DNA of 64,000 nucleotides from Aquirufa nivalisilvae (GTDB lineage Bacteria; Bacteroidota; Bacteroidia; Cytophagales; Spirosomataceae): the NCBI RefSeq assembly GCF_004307455.1, contig NZ_SEWX01000008.1, forward strand, positions 124,001-188,000, read 5' to 3'. This document shows positions 44,362-53,200 of the stretch, piece after piece. Numbering within the stretch: position 1 is the first letter of the stretch; each line of letters starts with the position of its first letter. The position numbers and the translations under genes were made by a program. Under the pieces are notes generated by a model. That model did not search any database. It saw nothing but the letters and a program-made list of their open reading frames with translations, and was not told the origin of the DNA.

Positions 44362-46980
44362 CTATCTAGGGCCACCGCCACCCATTCCACCGCCGCCAGC
44401 GCCACCGCCCATTCTTCCTCCACCGCCACCTGGCATTCCCATTGGCTGAGCTTGAACTGGTTGTGGTGCAGCATCTCCTCCTCCATCTTTCTGATCGTCA
44501 TTATTTACAGATTTCTTTCTCTTAGTTCCTGCAAAACTCATTTTACCAATACGGTAAGAGAAATTCACCTTAAAGTTCATATTACGCATGGTATTGTAAC
44601 CCACTTGTGTAATAACAGGCGTTACCGTCTCACTACGAATAATCATAGCTGAAGTGAAGAAGTTCTCTGCTCCAAAGCCAATACTTCCCTTTTTGTTTTT
44701 GAAATCCTTTTTGAAACTCAAACTATAGATTCCAAATCCTCCACGCTTACCTTGCAATTGAATCTCATTAGCACGATAGAATGAGAACAATTGAGCTCCC
44801 CAGCCTCCACCTAAATTATAGTTACCGAAAATACGGAAGTTAGATACCATACCTTCATTCTTAGCATTCAACAAAGGATCTGGTACATTATTAGCCAATT
44901 TCAAATAAGAGAAATCTGCTCCACCACCAATCATCAAGCGATTAGTCAAATTCGCGTTGATATTCAAGTTCAACCCATAAGCATCCTCGTTTCCGATATT
45001 CACCGAACGAGTCTTTACGGTATCACCAATAACTTCACGAATTTGGTTAATAGCTCCTGTTGTGTTTCTAATAAATACTGCTGATGAAATGTAGAACGAC
45101 TTGATGTACTTACTGTATCCAATTTCAAAGTTATTGGTATACTCTGGTGCCAAATTAGGGTTACCTGTTGAGATGTTCAATGGGTTAGTCGCATTCACGT
45201 TTGGATTCAAGAATTGAACCGATGGACGTTGAATACGCTTATTGTAACTAAATCTCCAAGTTCCTGATTTAAATGTTTTAGACATATTGAAACTTGGAAC
45301 AATTACTCCATAGGGAGGAATAGTCAAGTTCTGTCCTTCCTTTTTCAAGAAACTAGCTGTAATATCAGTATGCTCATAACGAGCTCCTGCTTTTACACTC
45401 CATTTATTTTTAGTGGTTAAGGTATAAGATGCATAAGTACCCCAAATGTTTTGATTATAATCAAAAACGTTGGTCGGTAATGTCGCTAAGTTCACCTGAT
45501 TGTAACCCGTAGGATTATTTCCTGTTGGATTAATAAATGACTTGTAATCAGAAGAAGCATTTCTCAAAATACCTTTTCCTCCAAATTCGATCATTTGATT
45601 TTTCAAGATTGGAGTTTGATAATCCAATTGAAATGTTGCCTCTTCATTATATGCCAAGTTCTCGTTTTTAATAGAACTCATGATTTGACTCATCGTTGCG
45701 TTCGGATTCATGATATCATTATAGAAATCACTAGTACGATTACTGCGGCTATACATCGACAAAATACTGAACTCTTTTTGTGGCGTATCGTAGGTGTGAG
45801 AATAATCAATATTCAAATCTACGTTGCCCGACAAATCAGAAGAATTCGTATTTCTTAAGCTTGTAACTAAGCCATTACGAATCTGTGATAAGTTATCTTG
45901 GTAACTATTACCATTTCTTACTCCAAATCTTGATGATGCAGTTATGGAATTATGTTTATTAATATCCCAATCAAAACCAATTTGATAATTTCCAAATAAG
46001 TTATTGGTTCTACTTTCCGCAGTTTGAACGTTAACTGTTTCTACACCTTGATTTTTTGTAGTTTGTGTGTTTTCAAACTTTCCAGTGACATTGTATTGAG
46101 AACGACCAAATCCTCCTAATGACATTCCCCAAGTCTTATTACGGAAATTACCATTCAAAGACATATTTGAACCTCTAACTCCTACACTTGAATCAAAGCC
46201 TAAAGTCAAACCCTGTAAGGTGTTCTTTTTAGTAACAATGTTAATGATACCAGCTGAACCTTCTGCATCATATTTCGCAGACGGAGATGTAATAACCTCC
46301 ACCGTTTTAATCATGTCTGCTGGAATTTGCTTCAAAGCATCAGCCACATTGGATGCCATAATAGAAGATGGCTTGTTGTTAATCAACACTTTAATATTAG
46401 TAGAACCACGGAGCGAAGGATTACCATCTAAATCAACAGATAACATCGGCACCTTTTTTAATACATCGGTTGCATCACCACCACGATTAGTTTGATCACG
46501 CTCAGCATTGTATACTGTACGATCCACTCTTTCCTCAATCATGGCTCTTTGACCCTCTACAGTTACTTCTTGTAACATTTTAGTAGAAGACTGCATTTTG
46601 ATGACCCCTAAATCATGGTCATCTTTTTTGGCAGTGACATCAATAAAAACAGTTTTGCTTTCATAACCTAAGAAAGAGATAACAATTTTATAGCTACCTA
46701 CAGCCACTTTAGTCATGGTAAATTTACCTACTTGATCAGCCACTGTTCCATCCACTGGACGATTCGTCGCTTTGTTAATTAAAGCAACAGAGGCAAATTC
46801 AACAGGTTTGTTGTCCGTTGAATCTAAGGCATAACCCACAATTTTGGCTGAACCTTTAGGGGCAGCTGCTACTGGAGCCGCCGCTTCTCTTCGTGCAGGC
46901 GCACCAGCTCCACCAGGAACTTGAGCATTGACCTGCATAGCACACACTACTAAGGCGATAAGAGCGAATAATTTTTTCAT
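44362..46980 (-). CDS. Outer membrane beta-barrel family protein (TonB-receptor-like) with glycine-rich tail
   Basis: An 872-residue protein: signal peptide (MKKLFALIALVVCAMQVNAQ), a short Ala/Pro-rich linker, a CarboxypepD_reg-like domain (VGYALDSTDNKPVEFASVALI) at about residues 45-135, a plug (LSVDLDGNPSLRGSTNIKVLINNKPSSIMASN) at about 180-245, and a barrel of the outer-membrane-beta-barrel (OMP_b-brl_3) type ending NFSYRIGKMSF. After the barrel comes a 60-residue tail of Gly, Met, Pro and Gln (GMPGGGGGRMGGG and similar) ending GGGGPR. The tail would lie in the periplasm if the barrel ends as usual. Ligand unknown; it stands alone in its operon. Confidence 0.88.
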   Translation of the reverse strand: MKKLFALIALVVCAMQVNAQVPGGAGAPARREAAAPVAAAPKGSAKIVGYALDSTDNKPVEFASVALINKATNRPVDGTVADQVGKFTMTKVAVGSYKIVISFLGYESKTVFIDVTAKKDDHDLGVIKMQSSTKMLQEVTVEGQRAMIEERVDRTVYNAERDQTNRGGDATDVLKKVPMLSVDLDGNPSLRGSTNIKVLINNKPSSIMASNVADALKQIPADMIKTVEVITSPSAKYDAEGSAGIINIVTKKNTLQGLTLGFDSSVGVRGSNMSLNGNFRNKTWGMSLGGFGRSQYNVTGKFENTQTTKNQGVETVNVQTAESRTNNLFGNYQIGFDWDINKHNSITASSRFGVRNGNSYQDNLSQIRNGLVTSLRNTNSSDLSGNVDLNIDYSHTYDTPQKEFSILSMYSRSNRTSDFYNDIMNPNATMSQIMSSIKNENLAYNEEATFQLDYQTPILKNQMIEFGGKGILRNASSDYKSFINPTGNNPTGYNQVNLATLPTNVFDYNQNIWGTYASYTLTTKNKWSVKAGARYEHTDITASFLKKEGQNLTIPPYGVIVPSFNMSKTFKSGTWRFSYNKRIQRPSVQFLNPNVNATNPLNISTGNPNLAPEYTNNFEIGYSKYIKSFYISSAVFIRNTTGAINQIREVIGDTVKTRSVNIGNEDAYGLNLNINANLTNRLMIGGGADFSYLKLANNVPDPLLNAKNEGMVSNFRIFGNYNLGGGWGAQLFSFYRANEIQLQGKRGGFGIYSLSFKKDFKNKKGSIGFGAENFFTSAMIIRSETVTPVITQVGYNTMRNMNFKVNFSYRIGKMSFAGTKRKKSVNNDDQKDGGGDAAPQPVQAQPMGMPGGGGGRMGGGAGGGGMGGGGPR

Positions 46981-47122
46981 AGTTTTTTTTGTATTGGCTA
47001 ATTGATTTTAAACTATTAAAATCGAATGCAAATCTGAGGTAATTCCTTTGAGTAATTTCTTTTTTGCGACCAATAGTCATAATTTGTAGGTCAATTTCAA
47101 AGATGCAAAACGTCGATAAAAC

Positions 47123-47683
47123 ATGATTGCTATCAAAACACCACGTTTACAATTAATTCCGCTGGACCATTCATTATTGACGACTTGGGCAGAACAAGGA
47201 CGTGATGCCCTAGAAATTCAAATAGGTTTACAACATAATACCTGGGAAATAGAAGCATTTTTTCAAGAGGAAACTCAAATGGCCTTACAAGACTATTGGC
47301 TTCCTATGACAAAAAAATTCCCCTTCGATTTTATTTGGTACACAAATTGGGAAATAGTTCTTTTAGAAAAGTCCTGTTCTATAGGGGGAATAGGTCTAGC
47401 TGGTTTACCTAACGATCAAGGTTTTACAGAAGTAGGTTATTGCTTAGATAAAAAATTTAGGGGACTGGGCTATGCCTGTGAAGCATTACAATACTTAATT
47501 GGATGGGCTAGCCAAGATAAGGATCTCCAATACCTCATCGCTGAAACTCCCATTGATAACCTATCATCTCAATCAGTCTTATTAAAAAATGGGTTTCTTC
47601 AAACTGGACAAAAAACACTTCAACAACCCAAAGGCATGGAAGTATTTACCTGGAAACGCCCAATTCAATCCTCCAGAACTTAA
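47123..47683 (+). CDS. GNAT-family N-acetyltransferase
   Basis: A 186-residue protein with the GNAT pattern: PRLQLIPLDHSLL at the start and EVGYCLDKKFRGLGYACEALQYLIGWA near residues 110-136, containing the acetyl-CoA-binding R/Q-x-x-G-x-G/A-like RGLGYA loop. LIAETPIDNLSSQSVLLKNGFLQTG is the C-terminal conserved block. It resembles RimJ/RimL-like acetyltransferases, which acetylate protein N-termini or small amines. It is upstream of the arginine genes in the same direction but 83 bases away. Confidence 0.85.
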   Translation: MIAIKTPRLQLIPLDHSLLTTWAEQGRDALEIQIGLQHNTWEIEAFFQEETQMALQDYWLPMTKKFPFDFIWYTNWEIVLLEKSCSIGGIGLAGLPNDQGFTEVGYCLDKKFRGLGYACEALQYLIGWASQDKDLQYLIAETPIDNLSSQSVLLKNGFLQTGQKTLQQPKGMEVFTWKRPIQSSRT

Positions 47684-47766
47684 TTCTCCTATTTTATTTC
47701 CTTTCAAGCAATTTTCGGTAATTTTACTGAATTATAAATGCCTAAAGTCCCTAAGGACCCAATCAT

Positions 47767-48741
47767 ATGCATCATTTCACTTCCATCCATGACGCTTACA
47801 ACATTCCTCAATTGGTCAATGAAGCCCTTTTAATGAAAAGAGCTCCCTACTCCGATTGTTTCATTGGTAAAAATAAAACCATCGGATTATTGTTCTTTAA
47901 TTCCAGCTTACGTACCCGATTATCAACCCAAAAAGCAGCCCAAAACTTGGGAATGAACGTTATGGTGATGAACGTTGGTGCTGATTCCTGGCAATTAGAG
48001 ATGAATGAAGGTGTTATTATGAATGGCGACAAAGCAGAGCACGTGTCTGAAGCTGCTGCCGTGATTGGTCAATATTGCGATATTGTAGGCCTCAGAAGTT
48101 TTCCAAGTTTAGTCAATCGGGAAGAAGATTACTCTGAATTGGTTCTCAATCAATTCATGAAATATACAGGAAGACCTATTTTAAGTTTAGAATCGGCAAC
48201 AAGACATCCTTTACAGTCTTTAACAGATTTAATTACTATACAAGAATATAAAAAAACGGCCCGCCCGAAAGTAGTCCTAACTTGGGCTCCTCACGTCAAA
48301 GCCTTACCTCAATGTGTACCTAATTCCTTTGCAGAATGGATGAATCACGCTGATGTTGACTTTACCATTGCTCATCCCAAAGGTTATGAATTAGCTCCAG
48401 AGTTTAGTGGAAATGCCAACATCTGTTACGATCCTAAAGAAGCCTTTGAAGGTGCCGATTTTATCTATGCCAAAAACTGGTCTTCCTACGAAGATTATGG
48501 TAAAATCCTTAACTCAGATCCTGCATGGATGGTTACCATGGATAAAATGAAATTAACTAATGATGCCAAATTCATGCATTGTTTACCTGTTCGCAGAAAT
48601 GTAGTGGTGGAAGATGCCGTATTAGATTCAGATCATTCCATTGTAGTCCAACAGGCAGGCAATCGTGTTTGGGCCGCTCAAACAGTGCTAAAAGAGATGC
48701 TTTTATCCCTTGCCAAAAAAGAAAGTCCTTACTTATTTTAA
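47767..48741 (+). CDS. argF': N-succinylornithine (or N-acetylornithine) carbamoyltransferase ArgF'
   Basis: The 324-residue protein is close to Bacteroidota ArgF': FFNSSLRTRLSTQKAAQNLGMNV (carbamoyl phosphate site), GVIMNGDKAEHVSE, SATRHPLQSLTDLITIQEYKKTARPKVVLTWAPHVKALPQ, and HCLPVRRN near residue 278. It transfers a carbamoyl group to an N-acyl-ornithine in arginine synthesis. From memory, the residue that sets substrate choice is Pro90 in Bacteroides fragilis (succinyl) and Glu92 in Xanthomonas (acetyl); here it is Ala90, which points to the succinyl form. It leads a tight operon with argB, argE and argH. Confidence 0.93.
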   Translation: MHHFTSIHDAYNIPQLVNEALLMKRAPYSDCFIGKNKTIGLLFFNSSLRTRLSTQKAAQNLGMNVMVMNVGADSWQLEMNEGVIMNGDKAEHVSEAAAVIGQYCDIVGLRSFPSLVNREEDYSELVLNQFMKYTGRPILSLESATRHPLQSLTDLITIQEYKKTARPKVVLTWAPHVKALPQCVPNSFAEWMNHADVDFTIAHPKGYELAPEFSGNANICYDPKEAFEGADFIYAKNWSSYEDYGKILNSDPAWMVTMDKMKLTNDAKFMHCLPVRRNVVVEDAVLDSDHSIVVQQAGNRVWAAQTVLKEMLLSLAKKESPYLF

Positions 48742-48745
48742 TCTT

Positions 48746-49531
48746 ATGAGTGTCAATCTGCCTAAGCTTCAGGTCATTAAAATTGGAGGGAATGTCATCG
48801 ACAATCCTCCCTTGTTAGAAGCATTTTTACAGGATATTGCCAGCATAAAAGAGCCCTTTGTCTTAGTACACGGAGGTGGTAAAATTGCCACTGAAATGGC
48901 TAAAGAATTAGGTATTACCAGTCAAATGATTGAAGGACGACGTGTCACTGATACAGCAAGTTTACGCATTGTAACGATGGTATATGCAGGATGGATTAAC
49001 AAAACTCTGGTAGCCCAACTACAATCCAAACAGAAAAATGCCATTGGTTTTACAGGACCCGATGCAGGATTGGTGATTAGTAAAAAAAGGAATCCTTCTC
49101 CAATTGATTATGGCTGGGTGGGAGATATTGAACAAGTCAATGGCAAAGCATTAAGTGGATTCATCAATCAGGGATATTTTCCCATTTTTGCTCCCATAAC
49201 TGCAGATAAAGAGGGCCATTTATTGAATACTAATGCTGATACAATGGCGCAAGCTATTGCTATATCACTAAGCGAGTTTTTTGAAGTGACCTTAACATAT
49301 TGCTTCGAAAAAAATGGGGTTTTAAGTAATCCAGACGATGACCATTCTGTCATTCCACACATCAATCAATCTTCATTTTTATCATTGAAGGAAGGTGGAA
49401 TTGTCACAGCTGGGATGATTCCAAAATTAGAAAATGCCATAAAAGCTATTTCTCAGGGTGTTAATACCGTTAAACTCTGCCATGCAAGTCAAGTATTAAT
49501 CCAGGAAGGTGGCACTAGAATAACAGCATAG
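48746..49531 (+). CDS. argB: N-acylglutamate kinase (acetylglutamate kinase)
   Basis: Starting at the ATG at 48746 gives a 261-residue protein with amino-acid-kinase fold: QVIKIGGNVID (phosphate-binding K) at the start, FVLVHGGGKIATEMAKELGI near residue 40, EGRRVTDTASLRIV, and GIVTAGMIPKLENAIKAISQGV near the C-terminus. It phosphorylates N-acetyl- or N-succinylglutamate. The N-acyl group probably follows that of the ArgF' upstream. It starts four bases after the argF' stop; the longer start overlapping argF' is less likely. Its stop directly abuts the next ATG. Confidence 0.93.
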   Translation: MSVNLPKLQVIKIGGNVIDNPPLLEAFLQDIASIKEPFVLVHGGGKIATEMAKELGITSQMIEGRRVTDTASLRIVTMVYAGWINKTLVAQLQSKQKNAIGFTGPDAGLVISKKRNPSPIDYGWVGDIEQVNGKALSGFINQGYFPIFAPITADKEGHLLNTNADTMAQAIAISLSEFFEVTLTYCFEKNGVLSNPDDDHSVIPHINQSSFLSLKEGGIVTAGMIPKLENAIKAISQGVNTVKLCHASQVLIQEGGTRITA

Positions 49532-50620
49532 ATGTATAAAGAATCGGATTTTTTAGAGGCCAAATTATTAATTACTCAACTGATTGCCTGTCCTTCCTTG
49601 AGTAAAGAAGAAGCTGGTACGGCTAAAATTATCCATGATTTTTTCGAAAACAAGGGCATTAAATCCGAACAATTCCTAAATAATATTTGGGCAAAAAATG
49701 CTCATTTCGACCCAAGTAAACCGAGTGTTTTATTAAACTCTCACCACGATACCGTCAAGGCAAATGCTTCCTGGACGTTTGATCCTTGGACTGCTACAGA
49801 AATAGATGGAAAACTCATTGGCTTAGGTTCTAATGACGCAGGAGCTAGTTTAGTTTGTCTAATTCAAACATTTTGTTCCTTCTACGCAGAAGAAAACTTG
49901 CCATTCAATTTGGTATTGGCAGCCACAGCCGAAGAAGAGATTTCAGGAAAAAATGGTATTGAAGCCCTTCTTCAATCTCCCGATTTTCCCAAGATTGATT
50001 GGGCTATTGTTGGAGAGCCTACAGATTGCCAATTGGCCACAGCAGAAAAAGGACTTATGGTCATCGATGCTGTAGCTCATGGAAAAGCTGGCCATGCCGC
50101 TAGAAACGAAGGGATTAATGCAATTTACGTTGCGATGAAGGATATCCAAAAAATTGAAAACTTCCAATTTGAAAAAGTATCCCTTGTATTAGGACCAGTT
50201 AAAACCACTGTCACCATCATTCACGCGGGTAAACAACATAATGTCATTCCAGATACCTGTGAATTCAGCATTGATTGCCGAGTGAATGAATGCTATACTT
50301 TAGAAGAAGTCCTTGACATATTAAAACAAGAACTAAGCTCTGACTTAATTCCCAGATCCATTCGCTTACAACCAAGTCGTATCGATGAAAATCATGTGAT
50401 TTGTCAAGCAGCCAAAGCTTTAGGAATAAGTACTTTTGGGTCTCCTACTCTATCAGATCAATCCTTATTGACATGTCCTTCCGTGAAAATCGGACCAGGG
50501 CATTCAGGCAGATCTCATACAGCTGATGAATTCATTTACTTAGATGAAATCAAACAAGGGATTCAGACATATCAACAATTATTAACACAATCGATTATCC
50601 AATACCAACATAAATCATAA
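49532..50620 (+). CDS. argE: M20-family metallopeptidase, N-acyl-ornithine/citrulline deacylase type
   Basis: The 362-residue protein has M20 metal-site motifs: LLNSHHDTVKA (HxD), LGSNDAGASL (second Asp), AATAEEEISGKNG (EE), and GPGHSGRSHTADEFI near the end. In this operon position it removes the acyl group from N-acyl-citrulline or N-acyl-ornithine. The start ATG follows the argB stop without a gap. The Bacteroidota relatives are usually named ArgE. Exact acyl specificity cannot be judged by eye. Confidence 0.9.
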   Translation: MYKESDFLEAKLLITQLIACPSLSKEEAGTAKIIHDFFENKGIKSEQFLNNIWAKNAHFDPSKPSVLLNSHHDTVKANASWTFDPWTATEIDGKLIGLGSNDAGASLVCLIQTFCSFYAEENLPFNLVLAATAEEEISGKNGIEALLQSPDFPKIDWAIVGEPTDCQLATAEKGLMVIDAVAHGKAGHAARNEGINAIYVAMKDIQKIENFQFEKVSLVLGPVKTTVTIIHAGKQHNVIPDTCEFSIDCRVNECYTLEEVLDILKQELSSDLIPRSIRLQPSRIDENHVICQAAKALGISTFGSPTLSDQSLLTCPSVKIGPGHSGRSHTADEFIYLDEIKQGIQTYQQLLTQSIIQYQHKS

Positions 50621-50625
50621 GAAAC

Positions 50626-51969
50626 GTGGCAAAACTTTGGCAAAAAGCAAATCAGACTACAGATGCTAAAATTGAAAAATTTACGATTGGAAATGATCCA
50701 ATATATGATTTGCAATTGGCACGTTACGATGTATTGGGCTCTTTAGCCCATATTACCATGTTGGCGGAAGTTGGCCTTTTAAAAAAGGAAGAACTTAGTC
50801 CATTATGTCAGGAATTGAAAGTCATTTTAGCTTCCATCGAAGCAGGTGAATTTGAAATTGAATCTGGCATGGAGGATGTACACTCTCAAATCGAATATTT
50901 ACTTACAAAGAAACTGGGTGATTTAGGTAAAAAAATTCATGCTGGCCGTTCTAGAAACGATCAAGTGTTAGTGGATTTAAAATTATTCATGCGGGCTGAA
51001 ATCCAAGAAATTGCGGAAGCGGTTGAGAAACTTTTCAATCTACTGCTTATCAAAAGTGAAGCTCATAAAAAAGACCTCCTTCCTGGATATACGCATTTAC
51101 AAATCGCCATGCCTTCGTCGTTTGGTTTATGGTTTGGAGCCTATGCAGAAAGCTTGGTGGAAGATGTAGAATTATTAGAAGCCGCTTTTCGTTTAGCCAA
51201 TAAAAACCCACTAGGTTCTGGTGCTGGATATGGTTCCTCATTTCCATTAGATCGCCAACTAACAACAGATTTATTAGGCTTTGAAAGTCCACATGTGAAT
51301 GTGGTCAATGCCCAATTATCTCGTGGTAAAACCGAGTTTTATTTATTAACAGCCATTAGTCAAATTGCTAGTACCTTGAGTAAATTGGCCATGGATGTGT
51401 GTTTATACAATTCTCAAAATTTTGGATTCATTGAATTACCTGATTCCCTTACTACAGGAAGTTCCATCATGCCCCATAAAAAGAATCCAGATGTAGCGGA
51501 ATTATTAAGAGGTAAAGCCAATAAACTGAAAGCACTTCCTAATCAGTTACACTTATTGACAAGTAATTTACCCTCGGGCTATCATCGCGAGTTTCAATTA
51601 ACGAAAGAATTGTTAATGCCGGCCATTGAAGAAATTATAGATGGTTTGGAAATTACCCACTACCTAGTTGAGCACATGAAAGTGAAATCAGATTTATTAA
51701 ATCATGATAAATATGACTTGCTGTTTAGCGTAGAAGAAGTGAATCGCTTGGTAGTACAAGGTATCCCATTCCGTGAAGCCTACCAACAAGTAGGAAAAAT
51801 GATTGAAGAAAAACAGTTTGATGGTAGTCAAAGAAACCTAAATCATACCCATTTAGGTAGTATCGGCAACTTGGGTCTGGATCAAATTCAAGCTCAAAAA
51901 GATGTAGCTTACCAACGATTTGGATTTGAAAAGGTTAATCAAGCCATTGCTCGATTAATTGCTAGCTAG
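50626..51969 (+). CDS. argH: Argininosuccinate lyase
   Basis: A 447-residue protein catalysing the last arginine step (argininosuccinate to arginine and fumarate). Signatures: MEDVHSQIEYLLTKKLGDLGKKIHAGRSRNDQV (near residue 85), LPGYTHLQIAMPSSFG and TTGSSIMPHKKNPDVAELLRGK (fumarase-superfamily GSSxMPxKxN loop) near residue 285. The start codon is GTG at 50626, 5 bases after the argE stop, giving MAKLWQK. It is the last gene of the argF'BEH cluster. Its end overlaps the 3' end of the convergent riboflavin synthase gene by 15 bases. Confidence 0.96.
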   Translation: MAKLWQKANQTTDAKIEKFTIGNDPIYDLQLARYDVLGSLAHITMLAEVGLLKKEELSPLCQELKVILASIEAGEFEIESGMEDVHSQIEYLLTKKLGDLGKKIHAGRSRNDQVLVDLKLFMRAEIQEIAEAVEKLFNLLLIKSEAHKKDLLPGYTHLQIAMPSSFGLWFGAYAESLVEDVELLEAAFRLANKNPLGSGAGYGSSFPLDRQLTTDLLGFESPHVNVVNAQLSRGKTEFYLLTAISQIASTLSKLAMDVCLYNSQNFGFIELPDSLTTGSSIMPHKKNPDVAELLRGKANKLKALPNQLHLLTSNLPSGYHREFQLTKELLMPAIEEIIDGLEITHYLVEHMKVKSDLLNHDKYDLLFSVEEVNRLVVQGIPFREAYQQVGKMIEEKQFDGSQRNLNHTHLGSIGNLGLDQIQAQKDVAYQRFGFEKVNQAIARLIAS

Positions 51970-52542
51970 CATTTTTTGAACATATTTTCCTACAATATCA
52001 AATTCCAAATTGACAGAATCACCTACTTTCAATTGATGAAAGACAGTATGTTCATAGGTGTAAGGAATGATGGCTACAGAAAAATCATATTGACCTGAAT
52101 GAACAACCGTTAGACTAGTTCCATTAACACAAATTGAGCCTTTGCTTACCGTGATATGTTCTTTAGACTGTGGATATTCAAAATAATATTCCCAAGAGCC
52201 GTCTTTAGAAATGATTTGAGTGCAGACTCCTTTCGTGTCTACATGGCCTTGAACGATGTGCCCATCAAATCGACCTGTTGCTGCTAAGCAGCGCTCTAGA
52301 TTAACTTTTTGCCCTAATTTCAATGCTCCCAAATTGGTCTTGTTGAGGGTCTCTTCAATGGCAGTTACACGGTATTGATGATCCTTAATTTCGACAACAG
52401 TTAAACAAACTCCATTATGAGCCAAAGATTGATCTATCTTTAGTTCATCGGTAAATGGTGAGCTAAACCAAAAGTCGATATTGGTTCCTTGAACCAATTT
52501 ATCTTCGAGGGTACCCATGGCCTCCACAATGCCTGTAAACAT
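51955..52542 (-). CDS. ribE: Riboflavin synthase, alpha subunit
   Basis: Starting at ATG 52542 gives a 195-residue protein MFTGIVEAMG, the standard start. Two repeated lumazine-binding halves are seen: MFTGIVEAMGTLEDK, HNGVCLTVVEI, FDGHIVQGHVDTKGV and CVNGTSLTVVHSGQ. It dismutates 6,7-dimethyl-8-ribityllumazine to riboflavin. A longer frame extends 76 codons upstream but has no family similarity, so it is rejected. It is divergent from the DUF1684 gene with 49 bases between and convergent with argH. Confidence 0.95.
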   Translation of the reverse strand: MFTGIVEAMGTLEDKLVQGTNIDFWFSSPFTDELKIDQSLAHNGVCLTVVEIKDHQYRVTAIEETLNKTNLGALKLGQKVNLERCLAATGRFDGHIVQGHVDTKGVCTQIISKDGSWEYYFEYPQSKEHITVSKGSICVNGTSLTVVHSGQYDFSVAIIPYTYEHTVFHQLKVGDSVNLEFDIVGKYVQKMLASN

Positions 52543-52591
52543 CGAATTATATTTTATATTTTTGCCTAAATTCAAAATTACACCCAATCTT

Positions 52592-53200
52592 ATGAAATTC
52601 AATAAATGGATTTTGATTCTTGTTCTAGGCGCTATAACCTTAGTGATCATAAGTCTGCCAAAAAATAATGCGGTTAGCATAAGTAAAACCCAAGAAGATT
52701 CTTTGGCAGTCTTAAAACATCGAAAAGAAAAAGACATTTCGATGAAAGAGCAAGAGGATTCACCGATCAAGAATAAAGAAACATTTAAAGGTCTTACTTA
52801 TTTCCCTTTTTCTAGTGCTTGGCAAATAGATTTTGAATTAGAAAAAAACAATAAAGTAGATAAAATTGCTTTGCCCATGAGTGATGGCACCCAAGAAGAT
52901 ATACTTTATATAGGTGACATTAAAGCCCAGATAAATGGACAAGTGGTTCGTTTGAAATTATATCAACATGATAATGGTGATTTTTTCCTTCCTTTTAAAG
53001 ACAAAACCGCCCCCACAGAAACTTATGGAGGCGGTAGGTACTTAGATATACCCCTAATAAATCTAAACGGTAAAATACTTAAGGCGGATTTTAATTTGGC
53101 TTATTTTCCTTTTTGTGCTTACAATCCGGAATATGCTTGTCCTGTTCCGCCAGCGAGTAACCAACTAAATTTTAGGATACCCGCTGGAGAAAAAAACTAG
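52592..53200 (+). CDS. DUF1684 family membrane-anchored protein
   Basis: Starting at ATG 52592 gives a 202-residue protein with one N-terminal transmembrane helix (WILILVLGAITLVIISL) and a DUF1684 domain: TYFPFSSAWQIDFELEK, GGGRYLDIPLINLNGKILKADFNLAYFPFCAYNPEYACPVPPASNQL near the C-terminus. CAYNPxYxCPxPPxxN is characteristic. Function is unknown. The upstream frame to 52517 overlaps the riboflavin synthase start region and is unlikely. Its stop is shared with the convergent GIN gene at the palindromic CTAG. Confidence 0.88.
   Translation: MKFNKWILILVLGAITLVIISLPKNNAVSISKTQEDSLAVLKHRKEKDISMKEQEDSPIKNKETFKGLTYFPFSSAWQIDFELEKNNKVDKIALPMSDGTQEDILYIGDIKAQINGQVVRLKLYQHDNGDFFLPFKDKTAPTETYGGGRYLDIPLINLNGKILKADFNLAYFPFCAYNPEYACPVPPASNQLNFRIPAGEKN

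Noticed and set aside
52543-52770. Long N-terminal extension of riboflavin synthase
   Set aside because: The extra 76 residues have no family counterpart and cross the divergent promoter and DUF1684 start; MFTGIVEAMG is the conserved start.
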